A DNA stretch of 64,000 bases from Phascolarctobacterium sp. (GCF_030531065.1 NZ_JAUNOQ010000001.1:1-64000); one strand, 5' to 3'. Positions 30,405 to 40,496 are shown, counted from the first letter of the stretch. The notes: generated by a model from the letters alone, not told the origin. Made by a program: numbers and translations.

Positions 30405-32978
30405 TCAAACATCTTCTGCTTGCGGATTTTCCGATTCATTATTGTCCTGAACATTTTCGCTTTGGGTATTGTAGGACGACCAAAAGGCGTCTTCTATTTG
30501 GCTGCCGTCGGGGCGCAGATAAATTTGAAAATGCTCGTTGCTGTCCGGCAGGCGATAAGCCAGGCTGGCATGATAATCCTGATTAATAAATGCCGCTGCC
30601 AGCGTACCGGCGCTGCCGTCGGGCGCAGTATATTCCAGCCATTGGCCGCCGTCGAGACGTTCCTTAAATTGGCTTAGCCAATCGGCGCGCATTTTAGATA
30701 AACCGGCTTCGTTCATGCAGAAGTTTATGTCTATCTTATGTCCTTGAACCACATAATTAAAACGGCAGTAGGGATTGTTCTTCGTATAATCTGTGGGCTG
30801 GGGATTAAATAATTCCTGGAAGCGATTCAAGCCTTCCTCATCCGTGCGGATGCAGGCTATGGCCTGCTGCTTGGCGTCGGCGTCTTCGTCCAGTCCCTCC
30901 TGCAGCTTACGGTCGGCGTCGGGATTTATCCAATGGTATTCCATCCGTTCCAGGGAATCGCCGGCTTCGATTTCCTGACCCAGCGTCAAAAATTCGTAAT
31001 CGCCGGGAACGGCCTTGAGACCCTGCTGTACGGCGTCCAAGGCGCCGGTCTTATCGCCGAAATGATTGCGCAGCTTTGCTACTTGCAGCCAAACCCAGGG
31101 ATATTCCGGCTCTTCCGCAGCGCCGCGTTCCGCATATTGCAGCGCTTTTTCCAGCTGGCCGCAGTACATCAGCGCGGCGGAATAACGGTAATACCAAGTG
31201 GCGCAGCCTTTTGCATTTTTTTCGGAAGCGGGCATCCACTGCATTACTTTGTAATAATATTTGTAGGCGTCGATATTATTGGCGGCAAAGGCGTACCAGT
31301 TAGCAATCTGCAAATCTTCCTTGGCTTGCTGTTCCGTAAAGGCGCCGCTGGCTGTGCCTTCCGTGATGAAATTTTCCAGATAGTTGAGCATTTGGTAAAA
31401 ATATCCGGATGCGCCGTCGTCGAAGGATTGCAGCGTTTCAATGTCCTGCGGCGACAGCAGCGAGCCTGTTTCTTCGTGTATTGGCGGAGCGGTCTGCGTA
31501 CCTTCGTCACTCTTCAGCAGGCGGACTGCTCCGGTATAGCGGCGGAAGGAATGGAAATTAGCCCAGGATAAATTTGCGCTTTGCAGAAATTCCTTCGCCG
31601 CGTCCAAAACGGCGTACAAATCCCAGGCGATAAAATCCAGATAACCGCAATACAAGCCGGTTGCGCCGCCTAAAAAGGTAACGGCTGCCTCGCTGCCGAC
31701 CCGCTCGACGATAGCTTTTTCCAAAGCGTCGCGAAAATCTAAAATTGCTTTAGCGCGGTCGTCGCCGGTAAAGCCGTTCAAAGGGTAGCATAAAAATCCC
31801 GGAACGGCTCCGTCGTCGTGAAAAGCGTTCATAGCGTCGCAGTAGCCGCGCAAATATTCGTTAATCAGCACGGGCAGACGGGTAGAACCGATATATGTAT
31901 CCAGCCGCCAATCGGCGTCCGGGTCTTCCACTGCTTCCAGCTCGTAGCCGATATAATTATTGTCTAAAAAATCCTGCGCCGTTAAATTCAGATCGAAGTC
32001 CCGGTCGCGTAAAAATTGCGGCAGCTCGTTCAAGGTGATGGCAGCTTCCGATTTAGGTGCAGGCAGCACATTGAAGAATTCAATATAGGCGATAGCGGGA
32101 ATTTCGCCGATGATTAAATCGGTCAGCGTGCTCAAAAGCCACCAGGCGCGGTTTTCGTTTTCGCTTAAAAGCGGGATTAATTTTGCGCAGTACAGCTCTA
32201 AGGCGATGCGCTTATCGCCGCGCATTTCCGGCCAGATTTGGACGTCGCTGCCGTTGATGTCCCAGCCGTTGGAGCACAAAACGTTATTGTCCGAAGGCTG
32301 GCGGCCTACAATAATGTTCCAGCGCTGCAAAATTTGCGGCGGCGCGAATTTTTGGAAATATACCAAGGAAAACAGCCGCTTGCTGTCGCCTTCGGGCGTT
32401 AGAATCAATTCGTACTTTGCGCCGCTGCTTCCAAGCTCAAAGGCGATGTTGTCAAAGGCAAGCTGCAAAATGCTTTGACATTTGCCGACTAAAAAATCGC
32501 TCAGGCTTTCGCGTTCCGGATAATCCAGCAAGCGCCGCAGCTCGCCTTCTTCCGCCAGAAAGGTTTCCCATGCTTTCTGCGTCCGTTGCCGAAAGGTTTG
32601 AGAAAATTTTGGCAAGGATAGAATACTGCGGCATTCATTGATAAACTGCTGCGTGTCCTCGTCGCCGGGACGAGCAGCTAGGGCTTTTTCAAAATATGGC
32701 AGCGCCAGATATTCTTTGTCCAGATAAAAATAGGCGTAGGCTATGCGGAAATTCCAGCAGTGATCTTCGGCAAAATATTCTTCGTGGGGCTTCAGCAGGT
32801 CCAACGCTTTGCGGAACAGCTCTTTATCGCCTGACTGTGCAATATTATTGTAAGCACGGGCCAGTTCGCTGTCGGTTTCCGGTGTGCGTTCTGCGGCGGG
32901 CAGAGACTCCAGCGCGTCGATAATTTTTTTGTACTCGTCATTTTCGTGCCAGCTTTGGCATTGTTCCAGCAGTGTCAT
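30405..32978 (-). CDS. Large TPR-containing protein of unknown function
   Basis: An 857-residue soluble protein. The N-terminal 115 residues contain tetratricopeptide-like helices (ELARAYNNIAQSGDKELFRKALDLLKPHEEYF, then YAYFYLDKEYLALPYFEKALAARPGD). Another TPR-like block lies near residues 590-670 (ATWYYRYSAALMYCGQLEKALQYAERGAAEEPEYPWVWLQVAKLRNHFG). Between them is a mixed alpha/beta region. The C-terminus is acidic. I have seen similar TPR proteins in Firmicutes and Bacteroidetes, but no function is established. Confidence 0.7.
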   Translation of the reverse strand: MTLLEQCQSWHENDEYKKIIDALESLPAAERTPETDSELARAYNNIAQSGDKELFRKALDLLKPHEEYFAEDHCWNFRIAYAYFYLDKEYLALPYFEKALAARPGDEDTQQFINECRSILSLPKFSQTFRQRTQKAWETFLAEEGELRRLLDYPERESLSDFLVGKCQSILQLAFDNIAFELGSSGAKYELILTPEGDSKRLFSLVYFQKFAPPQILQRWNIIVGRQPSDNNVLCSNGWDINGSDVQIWPEMRGDKRIALELYCAKLIPLLSENENRAWWLLSTLTDLIIGEIPAIAYIEFFNVLPAPKSEAAITLNELPQFLRDRDFDLNLTAQDFLDNNYIGYELEAVEDPDADWRLDTYIGSTRLPVLINEYLRGYCDAMNAFHDDGAVPGFLCYPLNGFTGDDRAKAILDFRDALEKAIVERVGSEAAVTFLGGATGLYCGYLDFIAWDLYAVLDAAKEFLQSANLSWANFHSFRRYTGAVRLLKSDEGTQTAPPIHEETGSLLSPQDIETLQSFDDGASGYFYQMLNYLENFITEGTASGAFTEQQAKEDLQIANWYAFAANNIDAYKYYYKVMQWMPASEKNAKGCATWYYRYSAALMYCGQLEKALQYAERGAAEEPEYPWVWLQVAKLRNHFGDKTGALDAVQQGLKAVPGDYEFLTLGQEIEAGDSLERMEYHWINPDADRKLQEGLDEDADAKQQAIACIRTDEEGLNRFQELFNPQPTDYTKNNPYCRFNYVVQGHKIDINFCMNEAGLSKMRADWLSQFKERLDGGQWLEYTAPDGSAGTLAAAFINQDYHASLAYRLPDSNEHFQIYLRPDGSQIEDAFWSSYNTQSENVQDNNESENPQAEDV

Positions 32979-33467
32979 TTGAACAGCCTCCTTTAGATTA
33001 ATAATAAATGAAAAAGTAAAGATGATTGCAGTCGCCGAATATCAGGGAAAAATCATAGCTCACAACTCTTCTCTTTAATAGACATAACTATAAAAATGAA
33101 ATCGTTTTTTTGTTTTTATTCTAACATGATTTACTATTTTAAGCAAGCGAATATAGCGAGTTTGCTTTCTCAAGAGATTTTTCCTTGCTGAATTTTATAA
33201 AAATGGTGATATATTCTATGTAATTACCGAAAATCCTGCTGAAAGTCGGTGAAATAAATATTTTAAAATTTGTGCTCTACATATAGACTTTTTCTAAAAT
33301 TATGTTATGATATTAACAAGCAAAGAATATAACAGGAATATTCTGAAAAGTAAACGCAAAAATGTGATAGAATAATTTGTGAGTGCGTAAAGATTTACAG
33401 TGTATTTCTGAGAGAGGCATGGCGAATCTAAAAATTAAAAATTTTATCAATAAGGAGATATCGGTGT
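32979..33467. other. AT-rich intergenic region
   Basis: About 490 bp without a supportable gene. A possible promoter for the downstream gene is TAGACT followed by TATGAT near 33285-33312. No clear terminator, riboswitch or repeat is seen. Confidence 0.4.
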
Positions 33468-34178
33468 ATGATGAATGATTTTACTGTGGCGTCCACCAAA
33501 GAAACCAATCTGTTTATGCAGCAATATTGCCGAAGCGAGAAATCTCGTCTAAGTATTATAAAACATTTTGCTGTTGAAACTGAAGTGTATGAGGTTCTGG
33601 CTCCGGGACAGCAAGTATATAGTTGGATAAATGGCGGCAAGCTGATAGGGGATACGGTTATAGCTTTTCTAGTGAAGGATTTGTATAATTTGAAAATATA
33701 TTATCCTGTTTTTCCAGAAAGTATAGGCAAGCAATTGCTGAAGGCATGGGGAATGCCGTTACCACCAAAATGGAGTATATATGCGTATGATAATAAGCAG
33801 CTGTATATGGAAAAGGCAGATGAATTTAATCAGGAAATGCGCAGGCTGCTGCTTTACGGGCGTTTATTCATCAGTTTACAGCAGCGTGGCTTTTGCCCTA
33901 TGCCCTATAGTTTTAAAGAAATATATCTTCAATTAAACAAATTTTCTAACGATTCTGTGGACGTGAGCGTTGTACGCATGGTGAATGCTGTACTGCGCGA
34001 ATATTTACACGTGAAGGGCAGATTTATGAATTGCAATAATCTACAGGATTTTATCGCTTACCTGCATAAAAATATACTTTATTGTCATTTGTCAACGCAG
34101 ATTTTTCCGGACTGCGGCAGTTATTGGCGCAAGAGAATGAACAATGCTATTTTTAGGAGGGTGCATGGAAACTTGTAA
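33468..34178 (+). CDS. Hypothetical protein
   Basis: A 236-residue protein with AT-rich codons unlike most neighbours. It has a central hydrophobic segment (GDTVIAFLVKDLYNLKIYYPVFPESIG) and a basic C-terminus. AAGGAG lies upstream of the tandem ATGATG start. No motif or family recognised. Its last codons overlap a small gene that resembles the tail of MazE. The codon bias suggests acquisition by transfer. Confidence 0.6.
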   Translation: MMNDFTVASTKETNLFMQQYCRSEKSRLSIIKHFAVETEVYEVLAPGQQVYSWINGGKLIGDTVIAFLVKDLYNLKIYYPVFPESIGKQLLKAWGMPLPPKWSIYAYDNKQLYMEKADEFNQEMRRLLLYGRLFISLQQRGFCPMPYSFKEIYLQLNKFSNDSVDVSVVRMVNAVLREYLHVKGRFMNCNNLQDFIAYLHKNILYCHLSTQIFPDCGSYWRKRMNNAIFRRVHGNL

Positions 34179-34275
34179 AAAAAGACGGTCTTTGGATGAA
34201 TTATTTGCTGACTACGAAGGAAGTTATAAATGCCAGAAAGCTGCTTCCGGCGAGTCTGTGGGAAAGAAATTTTAA
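34165..34275 (+). CDS. Remnant or mini MazE-type antitoxin tail
   Basis: A 36-residue ORF with an excellent ribosome binding site (AGGAGG, 5 bp before ATG). The sequence begins METCKKRRSLDELFADYEGS and closes with VGKKF. It resembles the toxin-binding C-terminal tail of AbrB/MazE-type antitoxins (LEELFxxYxGxY...PVGKE). The DNA-binding AbrB half is missing and no MazF gene follows. It overlaps the preceding gene by 14 bp. Confidence 0.5.
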   Translation: METCKKRRSLDELFADYEGSYKCQKAASGESVGKKF

Positions 34276-34309
34276 CTAATATAAATTTTTAGCTCAAAAC
34301 AAAAATTCC

Positions 34310-34344
34310 TAAACAAAAGAAAGCGCCGCAGAAAAGCGGCGCTT
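34310..34344 (-). terminator. Terminator of the symporter gene
   Basis: AGCGCCGC (34322-34329) and GCGGCGCT (34336-34343), followed on the minus strand by TTTCTTTTG. Confidence 0.7.
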
Positions 34345-34376
34345 GCGAAACGATGCAGTTGAATAAATGTTAGTTT

Positions 34377-35354
34377 TTATGCGTTTTCCTTATCATAATC
34401 AGGATCGAATTTAGGATTCAGATAGTTTTGGAACAGCCAGGCGAGTACTGCGCCGGAAATATTATGCCAAGCGGAGAACACAGCGCCGGGAACGGTAGCT
34501 GCGGGCATTGCGGCAAAGTGAGCTTTAGCCAGGCCGGTTGCCAGACCGGAGTTCTGCATGCCAACCTCTACGGACAGAGCAACTGCTTTTTTCCAGCTGA
34601 GGCCGCACAAGCGGGCAATACCGAAGCCCAGCGCATAGCCGCAGCAGTTATGCAGAATAACTACCAGAATAATCAGGCCGGAGGTTTTGAGGATCAGGTC
34701 GCGGCTGGCGCCGATTACGCCGGCAATGATTAAAGAAATAGCGATAGTGGAAACTGCTGGCAGATAGTCGGTAGCCGTAGCTGCCAGCTTGGGCAGGAAG
34801 GATTTAACAGCCAAGCCCAGGCAGATGGGCAGGATTACGATTTGCACGATGGAAAAGAACATGCCAACGGGGTCGAAAGCAATTTTTTGACCGATAATTA
34901 AATAGGTAATAAACGGAGTTAAAATAGGGGACAGCACCGTGGATACGCTGGTCATGGTAACGGACAGCGCTACGTCGCCTTTGGACATAAAGGTAATGAC
35001 GTTGGAGGAGGTGCCGCCGGGACAGGTGCCTACCAGTACGACGCCGGCAGTCAGCGCCGGGTCCAGGTTGAAAGCCGTAGCCAGCAAATAAGCCAGACCG
35101 GGCATAATAAAGAATTGCGCGCACGCGCCGATTAAAACGTCGGCGGGGCGTTTTAAAACTAAAGCGAAATCTTTCAGGTTGAGCGTTGTGCCCATGCCGA
35201 ACATTACAACGCCTAACAGGCAGCTGAGAACGCTGATGCCGCCTACCTTACCCAATACCCACAGAAAATTCTGGGGCATAACCATACCGAGGATCAGAAA
35301 GACGATGGCGATAATGCCAAAGAACTTGCCGATCAATGCGCAGATTTGTTTCAT
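34377..35354 (-). CDS. Bile acid:sodium symporter (BASS) family transporter
   Basis: A 325-residue membrane protein with about ten hydrophobic segments. Family motifs are VVLVGTCPGGTSSNVITFMSKGDVALSVTMT (the GTCPGGTxSN signature, near residue 110) and ALSVEVGMQNSGLATGLA (near residue 260), both forming sodium and substrate sites. Members of this branch (PanS/YocS-like) carry organic anions such as pantoate or keto-acids rather than bile salts in many bacteria. It appears monocistronic. Confidence 0.88.
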   Translation of the reverse strand: MKQICALIGKFFGIIAIVFLILGMVMPQNFLWVLGKVGGISVLSCLLGVVMFGMGTTLNLKDFALVLKRPADVLIGACAQFFIMPGLAYLLATAFNLDPALTAGVVLVGTCPGGTSSNVITFMSKGDVALSVTMTSVSTVLSPILTPFITYLIIGQKIAFDPVGMFFSIVQIVILPICLGLAVKSFLPKLAATATDYLPAVSTIAISLIIAGVIGASRDLILKTSGLIILVVILHNCCGYALGFGIARLCGLSWKKAVALSVEVGMQNSGLATGLAKAHFAAMPAATVPGAVFSAWHNISGAVLAWLFQNYLNPKFDPDYDKENA

Positions 35355-35583
35355 TTGATATACCTCTTTCCCTTAAAAAAATAAATACTGCGGGCGTCCG
35401 CCCTTGGAAAAATATCCGCTTGCGCGAATTTTTTCCTTTATATTTTAAACGTCCACTATTATAGCAAAGATATGTTAAAAAATAAAGGGACGTTGCTAAA
35501 AACGGCGAAAAAAATTGCCGCGTTGCGGCAATGTGTTATAATAGTTATATAATTGCACTAAACTAAGGACGGAGGTACGCCGT

Positions 35584-36207
35584 TTGTATACGATAAGCAG
35601 GGACTACCGCAAGGAAATTGTTATTGAAAAATCACGCTTCATCTGTACGCTGAAAAAAGTCGGCGATGAAACGGAAGCGCAGGAGTTTATCAAAGCCGTG
35701 AAAAAAGAATTTTGGGACGCTACGCATAATTGCTCGGCGTATATTGTCGACGATTTGGCGCAGCGGTCCAGCGACGACGGCGAACCGTCGGGGACGGCGG
35801 GCGTGCCTATGCTGGAGGTTCTGCGCAAAAACCGGCTCGTCGGTACGGCGGCGGTAGTGACGCGCTATTTTGGCGGCGTTAAATTGGGCGCTGGTGGTTT
35901 GGTGCGCGCTTACAGCGGCAGCGTGGCGGGCGCTTTGAAAGAATGCGGGCTGGCCGAGCGCGTTTTAACGAGCCGCTTTAGCTTTACTTACGACGTGAAC
36001 AGCGTGGGGCGCGCGTTGAATATTTTGTATCAGCAAAATTTCTTTACTATTGCCGAGGTGGAATACGGGTTGCGCGCTAAAATAATTTTACAGATGCGCG
36101 ACGACCAAAAGTACGAGGCCGAAGCGTGGCTGACGGAAAACTTGAACCAGCCCGTAGAGCTGGAGCTTGAAAGTAGCGAATACGCCGAAATTCCGGTGCG
36201 AGAGTAA
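35584..36207 (+). CDS. yigZ: YigZ/IMPACT family protein
   Basis: A 207-residue protein beginning at TTG with GGAGG upstream. The family motif RSSDDGEPSGTAGVPML (near residue 60) and VTRYFGGVKLGAGGLVRAYS (near 100) are clear. A second ferredoxin-like domain follows. YigZ proteins (UPF0029) are linked to translation or nucleotide binding, but their exact role is open. The stop is 2 bp from the convergent pdxR stop. Confidence 0.92.
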   Translation: MYTISRDYRKEIVIEKSRFICTLKKVGDETEAQEFIKAVKKEFWDATHNCSAYIVDDLAQRSSDDGEPSGTAGVPMLEVLRKNRLVGTAAVVTRYFGGVKLGAGGLVRAYSGSVAGALKECGLAERVLTSRFSFTYDVNSVGRALNILYQQNFFTIAEVEYGLRAKIILQMRDDQKYEAEAWLTENLNQPVELELESSEYAEIPVRE

Positions 36208-36209
36208 TC

Positions 36210-37622
36210 TTAAAGTTTAAGGTAGGGCTGCAGCGCGCCAAAAAGCTTATCCAGCGCAGGGTACAGGCGTTCTTCCTCCAGCCCGGCGTAATTCATCAGC
36301 ATGGTGCGGCTGTTGTCGTTGACTTTTTGGTAGTAATAATCTGACAAAAATTTTATTTCGATATTTTGCGCGGCTGCCGCTTGCTTTAAAACTGCGTCCG
36401 GGGCATCGGTGTCTAGGTGCAGCAAAAAGTGCAGGCCGCTGTCTTCGCCTTCGACTTTAAGCGCGCGCGCCGCCGGGCAGGACGAGAGATATTGCAGCAG
36501 CGCGTCGCGCTTGTTGCGGTAATAGGTGCGCATGCGGTTGATGTGGCGCTCGAAGTAGCCGTCGTCGATAAATTTTGCCAGAGTGAATTGTTCGAAATTG
36601 GAAACTGTGCAGGAATAAAAGCCCAGTTTTTCGTAAAAAAGCATAGCCAGATGCGGCGGCAAAATCATATAGCTGATGCGGAAGGTCGGCGCTAAGGTTT
36701 TGGAAAAGGTATTGATGTAGATAACCTTTTCTTCCGTATCGATGCTTTGCAGCGGCGGTATAGGCTTGCCGGACAGACGGAATTCGCAGTCGTAATCGTC
36801 TTCGATAATATAACGGCGGGCGCTTTGCGCAGCCCAGCGCAGCAGCTCGTAGCGGCGGCTGATGGGCATGGTGACGCCGGTAGGGAATTGGTGCGAGGGC
36901 GTGATATGCAGAATATCCGCGCCGCTGTCGGCCAGCACGTCGGCGCATAAGCCTTGTTCGTCCATGGGCAGGTGGCGGCAGAAAACGTCGTTGGCACGGT
37001 AAGCCGCTGCCAGCTGCGGGTAGCCTGGGTCTTCTAAAGCGTAGATCTTATTGCGTCCCAAAAGCTGCACAACCAGATTGTACAGGGTTTGCGTGCCCGC
37101 GCCTACGATGATTTGTTCCGGCTGCACCTGGAGGGCGCGGAACTGGTATAAATGACGCGCCAGAGCCTGGCGCAGGGGAGCAGCTCCTCCGGCGGAGGTG
37201 TCGCTGATTAAAGCATGTTCGTCGGCCGTAGTTAAAGTATGGCGCAAAAGGCGCGCCCATGTATTATAAGGAAAGGTGTCTGGCGGGACGCTGCTTTGGG
37301 CAAAGCTCAGCAGCGGCTTTTTTTTGCGCGCGGGCAGCGCTGCGGTTGTCACGGCGCGCTTTGGCGGCGGCGCCTGGCGCTGCAGGTCGGCCACGTAATA
37401 GCCGCGTCTGGGGCGGGAATAAATATAGCCTTCGACCAAGAGCTGCGCGTAGGCGTTTTCAACCGTGATCAGGCTGACGCCTAAATTTTTTGCCAACGTC
37501 CTCTTAGAAGGAAGCTTTTCGTTGGCCGGGAGAGTGCCTGCAGCGATATCGTTTTTGACGCAGTTATAAAGATGGTTGTACATGCTGTCTCCATGCAGGT
37601 CGGCAAAATCATAGGTCAACAT
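36210..37622 (-). CDS. pdxR: PdxR: MocR-type GntR regulator with aminotransferase domain
   Basis: About 470 residues. The N-terminal winged helix (NHLYNCVKNDIAAGTLPANEKLPSKRTLAKNLGVSLITVENAYAQLLVEGYIYSRPRRGYYV) is followed by a fold-type I aminotransferase-like domain. The PLP lysine is in NTFSKTLAPTFRISY; EDDYDCEF and LEDPGYP are also typical. It is divergent from pdxST, so it most likely activates PLP synthesis when PLP is low. The start is the ATG preceded by AAGGAG (37622); an upstream in-frame ATG has no such site. Confidence 0.88.
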   Translation of the reverse strand: MLTYDFADLHGDSMYNHLYNCVKNDIAAGTLPANEKLPSKRTLAKNLGVSLITVENAYAQLLVEGYIYSRPRRGYYVADLQRQAPPPKRAVTTAALPARKKKPLLSFAQSSVPPDTFPYNTWARLLRHTLTTADEHALISDTSAGGAAPLRQALARHLYQFRALQVQPEQIIVGAGTQTLYNLVVQLLGRNKIYALEDPGYPQLAAAYRANDVFCRHLPMDEQGLCADVLADSGADILHITPSHQFPTGVTMPISRRYELLRWAAQSARRYIIEDDYDCEFRLSGKPIPPLQSIDTEEKVIYINTFSKTLAPTFRISYMILPPHLAMLFYEKLGFYSCTVSNFEQFTLAKFIDDGYFERHINRMRTYYRNKRDALLQYLSSCPAARALKVEGEDSGLHFLLHLDTDAPDAVLKQAAAAQNIEIKFLSDYYYQKVNDNSRTMLMNYAGLEEERLYPALDKLFGALQPYLKL

Positions 37623-37755
37623 AGGGCGGCTCCTTATCTGGCAATAATAATTTGGCAAAAAATGAATATAACAATATATTCAGCTGTTTGTATAATACTA
37701 CGTAGCGGATATTGCTGTAAAGTAAAATCTGCGAGAAATTATTATTGGAGGAATT

Positions 37756-38631
37756 ATGATGAACGAACGCTATAAATTAAACGCGCAGCTGGCCCAAATG
37801 CTCAAGGGCGGCGTTATCATGGACGTTACTAATCCGGAGCAGGCGCGCATTGCCGAAGCTGCAGGGGCCTGCGCCGTTATGGCGCTGGAAAAAATTCCGG
37901 CGGATATCCGCGCGGCCGGCGGCGTAGCGCGCATGAGCGACCCTAAATTGATTAAAGAAATCCAAAACGCGGTGTCCATTCCCGTTATGGCAAAATGCCG
38001 CATCGGCCATTTTGTAGAGGCGCAGATTCTGGAAGCGCTGGAAATCGACTACATTGACGAAAGCGAAGTGCTGTCCCCGGCGGACGACGTTTACCATATC
38101 GACAAAACTAAATTTAAGGTTCCGTTCGTTTGCGGCGCCAGGGATTTGGGCGAAGCGCTGCGCCGCATCAACGAGGGCGCGGCGATGATCCGCACTAAGG
38201 GCGAGCCCGGTACCGGCGACGTAGTGCAGGCCGTGCGTCATATGCGTAAAATGAACCAACAGATTGCGCAGTTGGCCGCTTTGAATGAGGACGAGTTGTT
38301 TAACGCCGCTAAAGAATTGCAGGTTCCTTACGATTTGGTAGTGTACGTCCACGAGCATAAGCGTTTGCCCGTTGTTAATTTTGCCGCTGGCGGTGTCGCA
38401 ACTCCAGCGGACGCGGCGCTGATGATGCAGCTGGGCGCGGAGGGAGCTTTCGTAGGCTCCGGTATTTTCAAATCCGGCGACCCCGCTAAGCGTGCGCAGG
38501 CCATAGTGAAAGCTGTCACTAATTTCAAGGACGCTAAAATGCTGGCCGAACTGTCCGAAAATCTGGGCGAAGCCATGGTGGGCATCAACGAGCAGGAAAT
38601 ACAGCTGCTGATGGCGGAGCGTGGTAAATAA
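37756..38631 (+). CDS. pdxS: Pyridoxal 5'-phosphate synthase subunit PdxS
   Basis: A 291-residue TIM-barrel synthase. Motifs: [86 protein letters not shown] and the GSGIFKS phosphate loop. It condenses ribose 5-phosphate, glyceraldehyde 3-phosphate and ammonia into PLP. GGAGGAATT is upstream. pdxT starts on its last base. Confidence 0.97.
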   Translation: MMNERYKLNAQLAQMLKGGVIMDVTNPEQARIAEAAGACAVMALEKIPADIRAAGGVARMSDPKLIKEIQNAVSIPVMAKCRIGHFVEAQILEALEIDYIDESEVLSPADDVYHIDKTKFKVPFVCGARDLGEALRRINEGAAMIRTKGEPGTGDVVQAVRHMRKMNQQIAQLAALNEDELFNAAKELQVPYDLVVYVHEHKRLPVVNFAAGGVATPADAALMMQLGAEGAFVGSGIFKSGDPAKRAQAIVKAVTNFKDAKMLAELSENLGEAMVGINEQEIQLLMAERGK

Positions 38632-39200
38632 TGGTCGGCGTTTTGGCGGTGCAGGGCGCGTTCATTGAGCATATGCAGGCGTTGCGCTCGTTGGGCGTTC
38701 CCTGCGTAGAACTGCGGCAGCAGGCGGACGCACGGCAGGAACTGACGGGCCTGGTGCTGCCGGGCGGCGAAAGCACGGTGCAGGGTAAGCTGCTGCGCGA
38801 TTTAAATATGTTCGACACGCTCAAAGAAAAAATCGAGCGCGGGTTGCCGGTTTTGGCGACCTGCGCCGGGATGATTCTGCTGGCGGAGCATTTGAGCAAC
38901 GACGATAAGGTGCATTTCGCCACGATGCCCATTACCGTGAAGCGCAACGCTTACGGCAGGCAGCTGGGCAGCTTTCATACGCAGGCAGATTTTGCCGGGT
39001 TGGGCAGCGTGCCCATGACCTTTATCCGCGCGCCGTATATTGAAAGCGCGGGTGCGGGCGTAAAAGTTTTGGCGGAAGTCGACGGGCGTATTGTGGCGGC
39101 GCGTTACGGGGAACAGTTGGCGTTGGCGTTCCACCCGGAGCTGGACCTGGATAAAAGCATGGCGATTCACAAATATTTCCTCGCCATGTGCGCAAAATAA
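38631..39200 (+). CDS. pdxT: Pyridoxal 5'-phosphate synthase glutaminase PdxT
   Basis: A 189-residue class I glutaminase. It begins VGVLAVQGAFIEHMQAL, has LPGGEST, the nucleophile in ATCAGMILLA and the catalytic His/Glu in LAFHPEL. It supplies ammonia to PdxS. Its ATG overlaps the pdxS stop by one base, so the two are translationally coupled. Confidence 0.96.
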   Translation: MVGVLAVQGAFIEHMQALRSLGVPCVELRQQADARQELTGLVLPGGESTVQGKLLRDLNMFDTLKEKIERGLPVLATCAGMILLAEHLSNDDKVHFATMPITVKRNAYGRQLGSFHTQADFAGLGSVPMTFIRAPYIESAGAGVKVLAEVDGRIVAARYGEQLALAFHPELDLDKSMAIHKYFLAMCAK

Positions 39201-39212
39201 AATAAAATTCGT

Positions 39213-39247
39213 AAGCGGTTCGTCGCTGGTCGGCGCGCCGCTTTTTT
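39213..39247 (+). terminator. pdxST terminator
   Basis: AAGCGG (39213-39218) pairs with CCGCTT (39238-39243), with an inner stem, followed by six T. Confidence 0.6.
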
Positions 39248-39393
39248 CTGCCGCGAAACGCAGCGCTGCAGGCTATTATTTAGTAGTGGAATTATTTCAC
39301 TGCGGGCGTCGCGCGAGCTGTAAGCGAGCGGGAATTTTATATTTATTTTATGGTGAAAATACGGCGTTCTTGTATTTTTTGTAACAAAAGTAA

Positions 39394-39421
39394 TTGACGC
39401 AACACTGAAAGATGATATACT
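39394..39421 (+). promoter_or_regulatory. Promoter of the wecA-like/wecB unit
   Basis: TTGACG (39394-39399), 16-bp spacer, TATACT (39416-39421). Confidence 0.6.
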
Positions 39422-39482
39422 ATATAGACGAAGCTTTAGATTTTCTGTTTTGTTTGTTGTTTGACGTTTGGAGAAAATAACA

Positions 39483-40496
39483 ATGTTAAGCGCTTATGGG
39501 TTCCCCTTTTTGCTTGCCGCTTTGGTGAGCTATATATTGACTCCTTATATAAAAAAATTAGCCTTTCGCATCGGCGCTATTGACAGACCCGATAACCGCA
39601 AAGTGCATAAAAAAATTATGCCGCGCTTGGGCGGGCTGGCTATTTATATCGCGTTTATGTTTGCCGCAGTAGCGAGCCTGGAGCTGACTAAGGATATTGT
39701 GGGTATTCTGGTCGGCGGTACAGTGATTGTTATCGTGGGCGTGCTGGATGATAAGTACCAGCTGCCGGCGAAGGTCAAGCTGCTGGGGCAGATTTTTGCT
39801 GCCTGCGTACTGGTGCTTTTCGATATACGCATCGAATGGGTTAATAATCCTTTGGGCGGCTATTTTTATTTGGATTATCTGTCCATACCGCTGACCATTT
39901 TCTGGGTGATAAGCTTTACGAATGTGGTCAATCTGATAGACGGCCTGGACGGCCTGGCTGCGGGCGTATCTGCCATTGCTTCGCTGACGGTGATTCTGGT
40001 GGCGGTGCAGATGGGTTACTATCATATTGCTGTGATGACGGCGGCGCTGGCCGGCGGTATTATCGGCTTTATCCGTTATAATTTTAATCCGGCCACTATT
40101 TTTATGGGCGATACGGGCAGTATGTTCATCGGCTATATGCTGGCGGCTATTTCTGTATACGGCGCGGTAAAGACCGCAGCGACTGTGGCGCTTATTGTAC
40201 CCGCCATCGCCCTAGGCCTGCCGATTATGGATACGGCTTTCGCTATTATGCGCCGCTACAGCAACGGGCGCCCCATCTTCCAGCCGGATAAGGGGCATCT
40301 GCATCACCGCTTACTGGCCATGGGCATGAACCAGAAGCAGGCCGTGCTGCTGATGTATGGTATTACTGCCGTCCTTGGCATTGCAGCCGTGCTGTGGGCC
40401 GAGGTGGACGGCTTTTACGCGGCCTTGATTATCGCCGCGATTATTACGGCTGTCGCTGTAGGCGCGAAAAAAATCGGTATTCTGAACGACAGGTAA
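39483..40496 (+). CDS. wecA: Undecaprenyl-phosphate GlcNAc-1-phosphate transferase (WecA/TagO type)
   Basis: A 337-residue membrane protein of the MraY/WecA family. Motifs: DRPDNRKVHKKIMPRLGG (near residue 35), GVLDDKYQLPAKVKL (DD motif), NVVNLIDGLDGLAAG, NFNPATIFMGDTGSM and a HIHH-like GHLHHRLLAMG. It transfers GlcNAc-1-phosphate to undecaprenyl phosphate on the cytoplasmic side, starting a surface polymer. The ATG at 39483 is chosen, with GGAGAAAATAAC upstream; the in-frame TTG at 39468 lies in that site. Co-oriented with wecB 15 bp downstream. Confidence 0.88.
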   Translation: MLSAYGFPFLLAALVSYILTPYIKKLAFRIGAIDRPDNRKVHKKIMPRLGGLAIYIAFMFAAVASLELTKDIVGILVGGTVIVIVGVLDDKYQLPAKVKLLGQIFAACVLVLFDIRIEWVNNPLGGYFYLDYLSIPLTIFWVISFTNVVNLIDGLDGLAAGVSAIASLTVILVAVQMGYYHIAVMTAALAGGIIGFIRYNFNPATIFMGDTGSMFIGYMLAAISVYGAVKTAATVALIVPAIALGLPIMDTAFAIMRRYSNGRPIFQPDKGHLHHRLLAMGMNQKQAVLLMYGITAVLGIAAVLWAEVDGFYAALIIAAIITAVAVGAKKIGILNDR

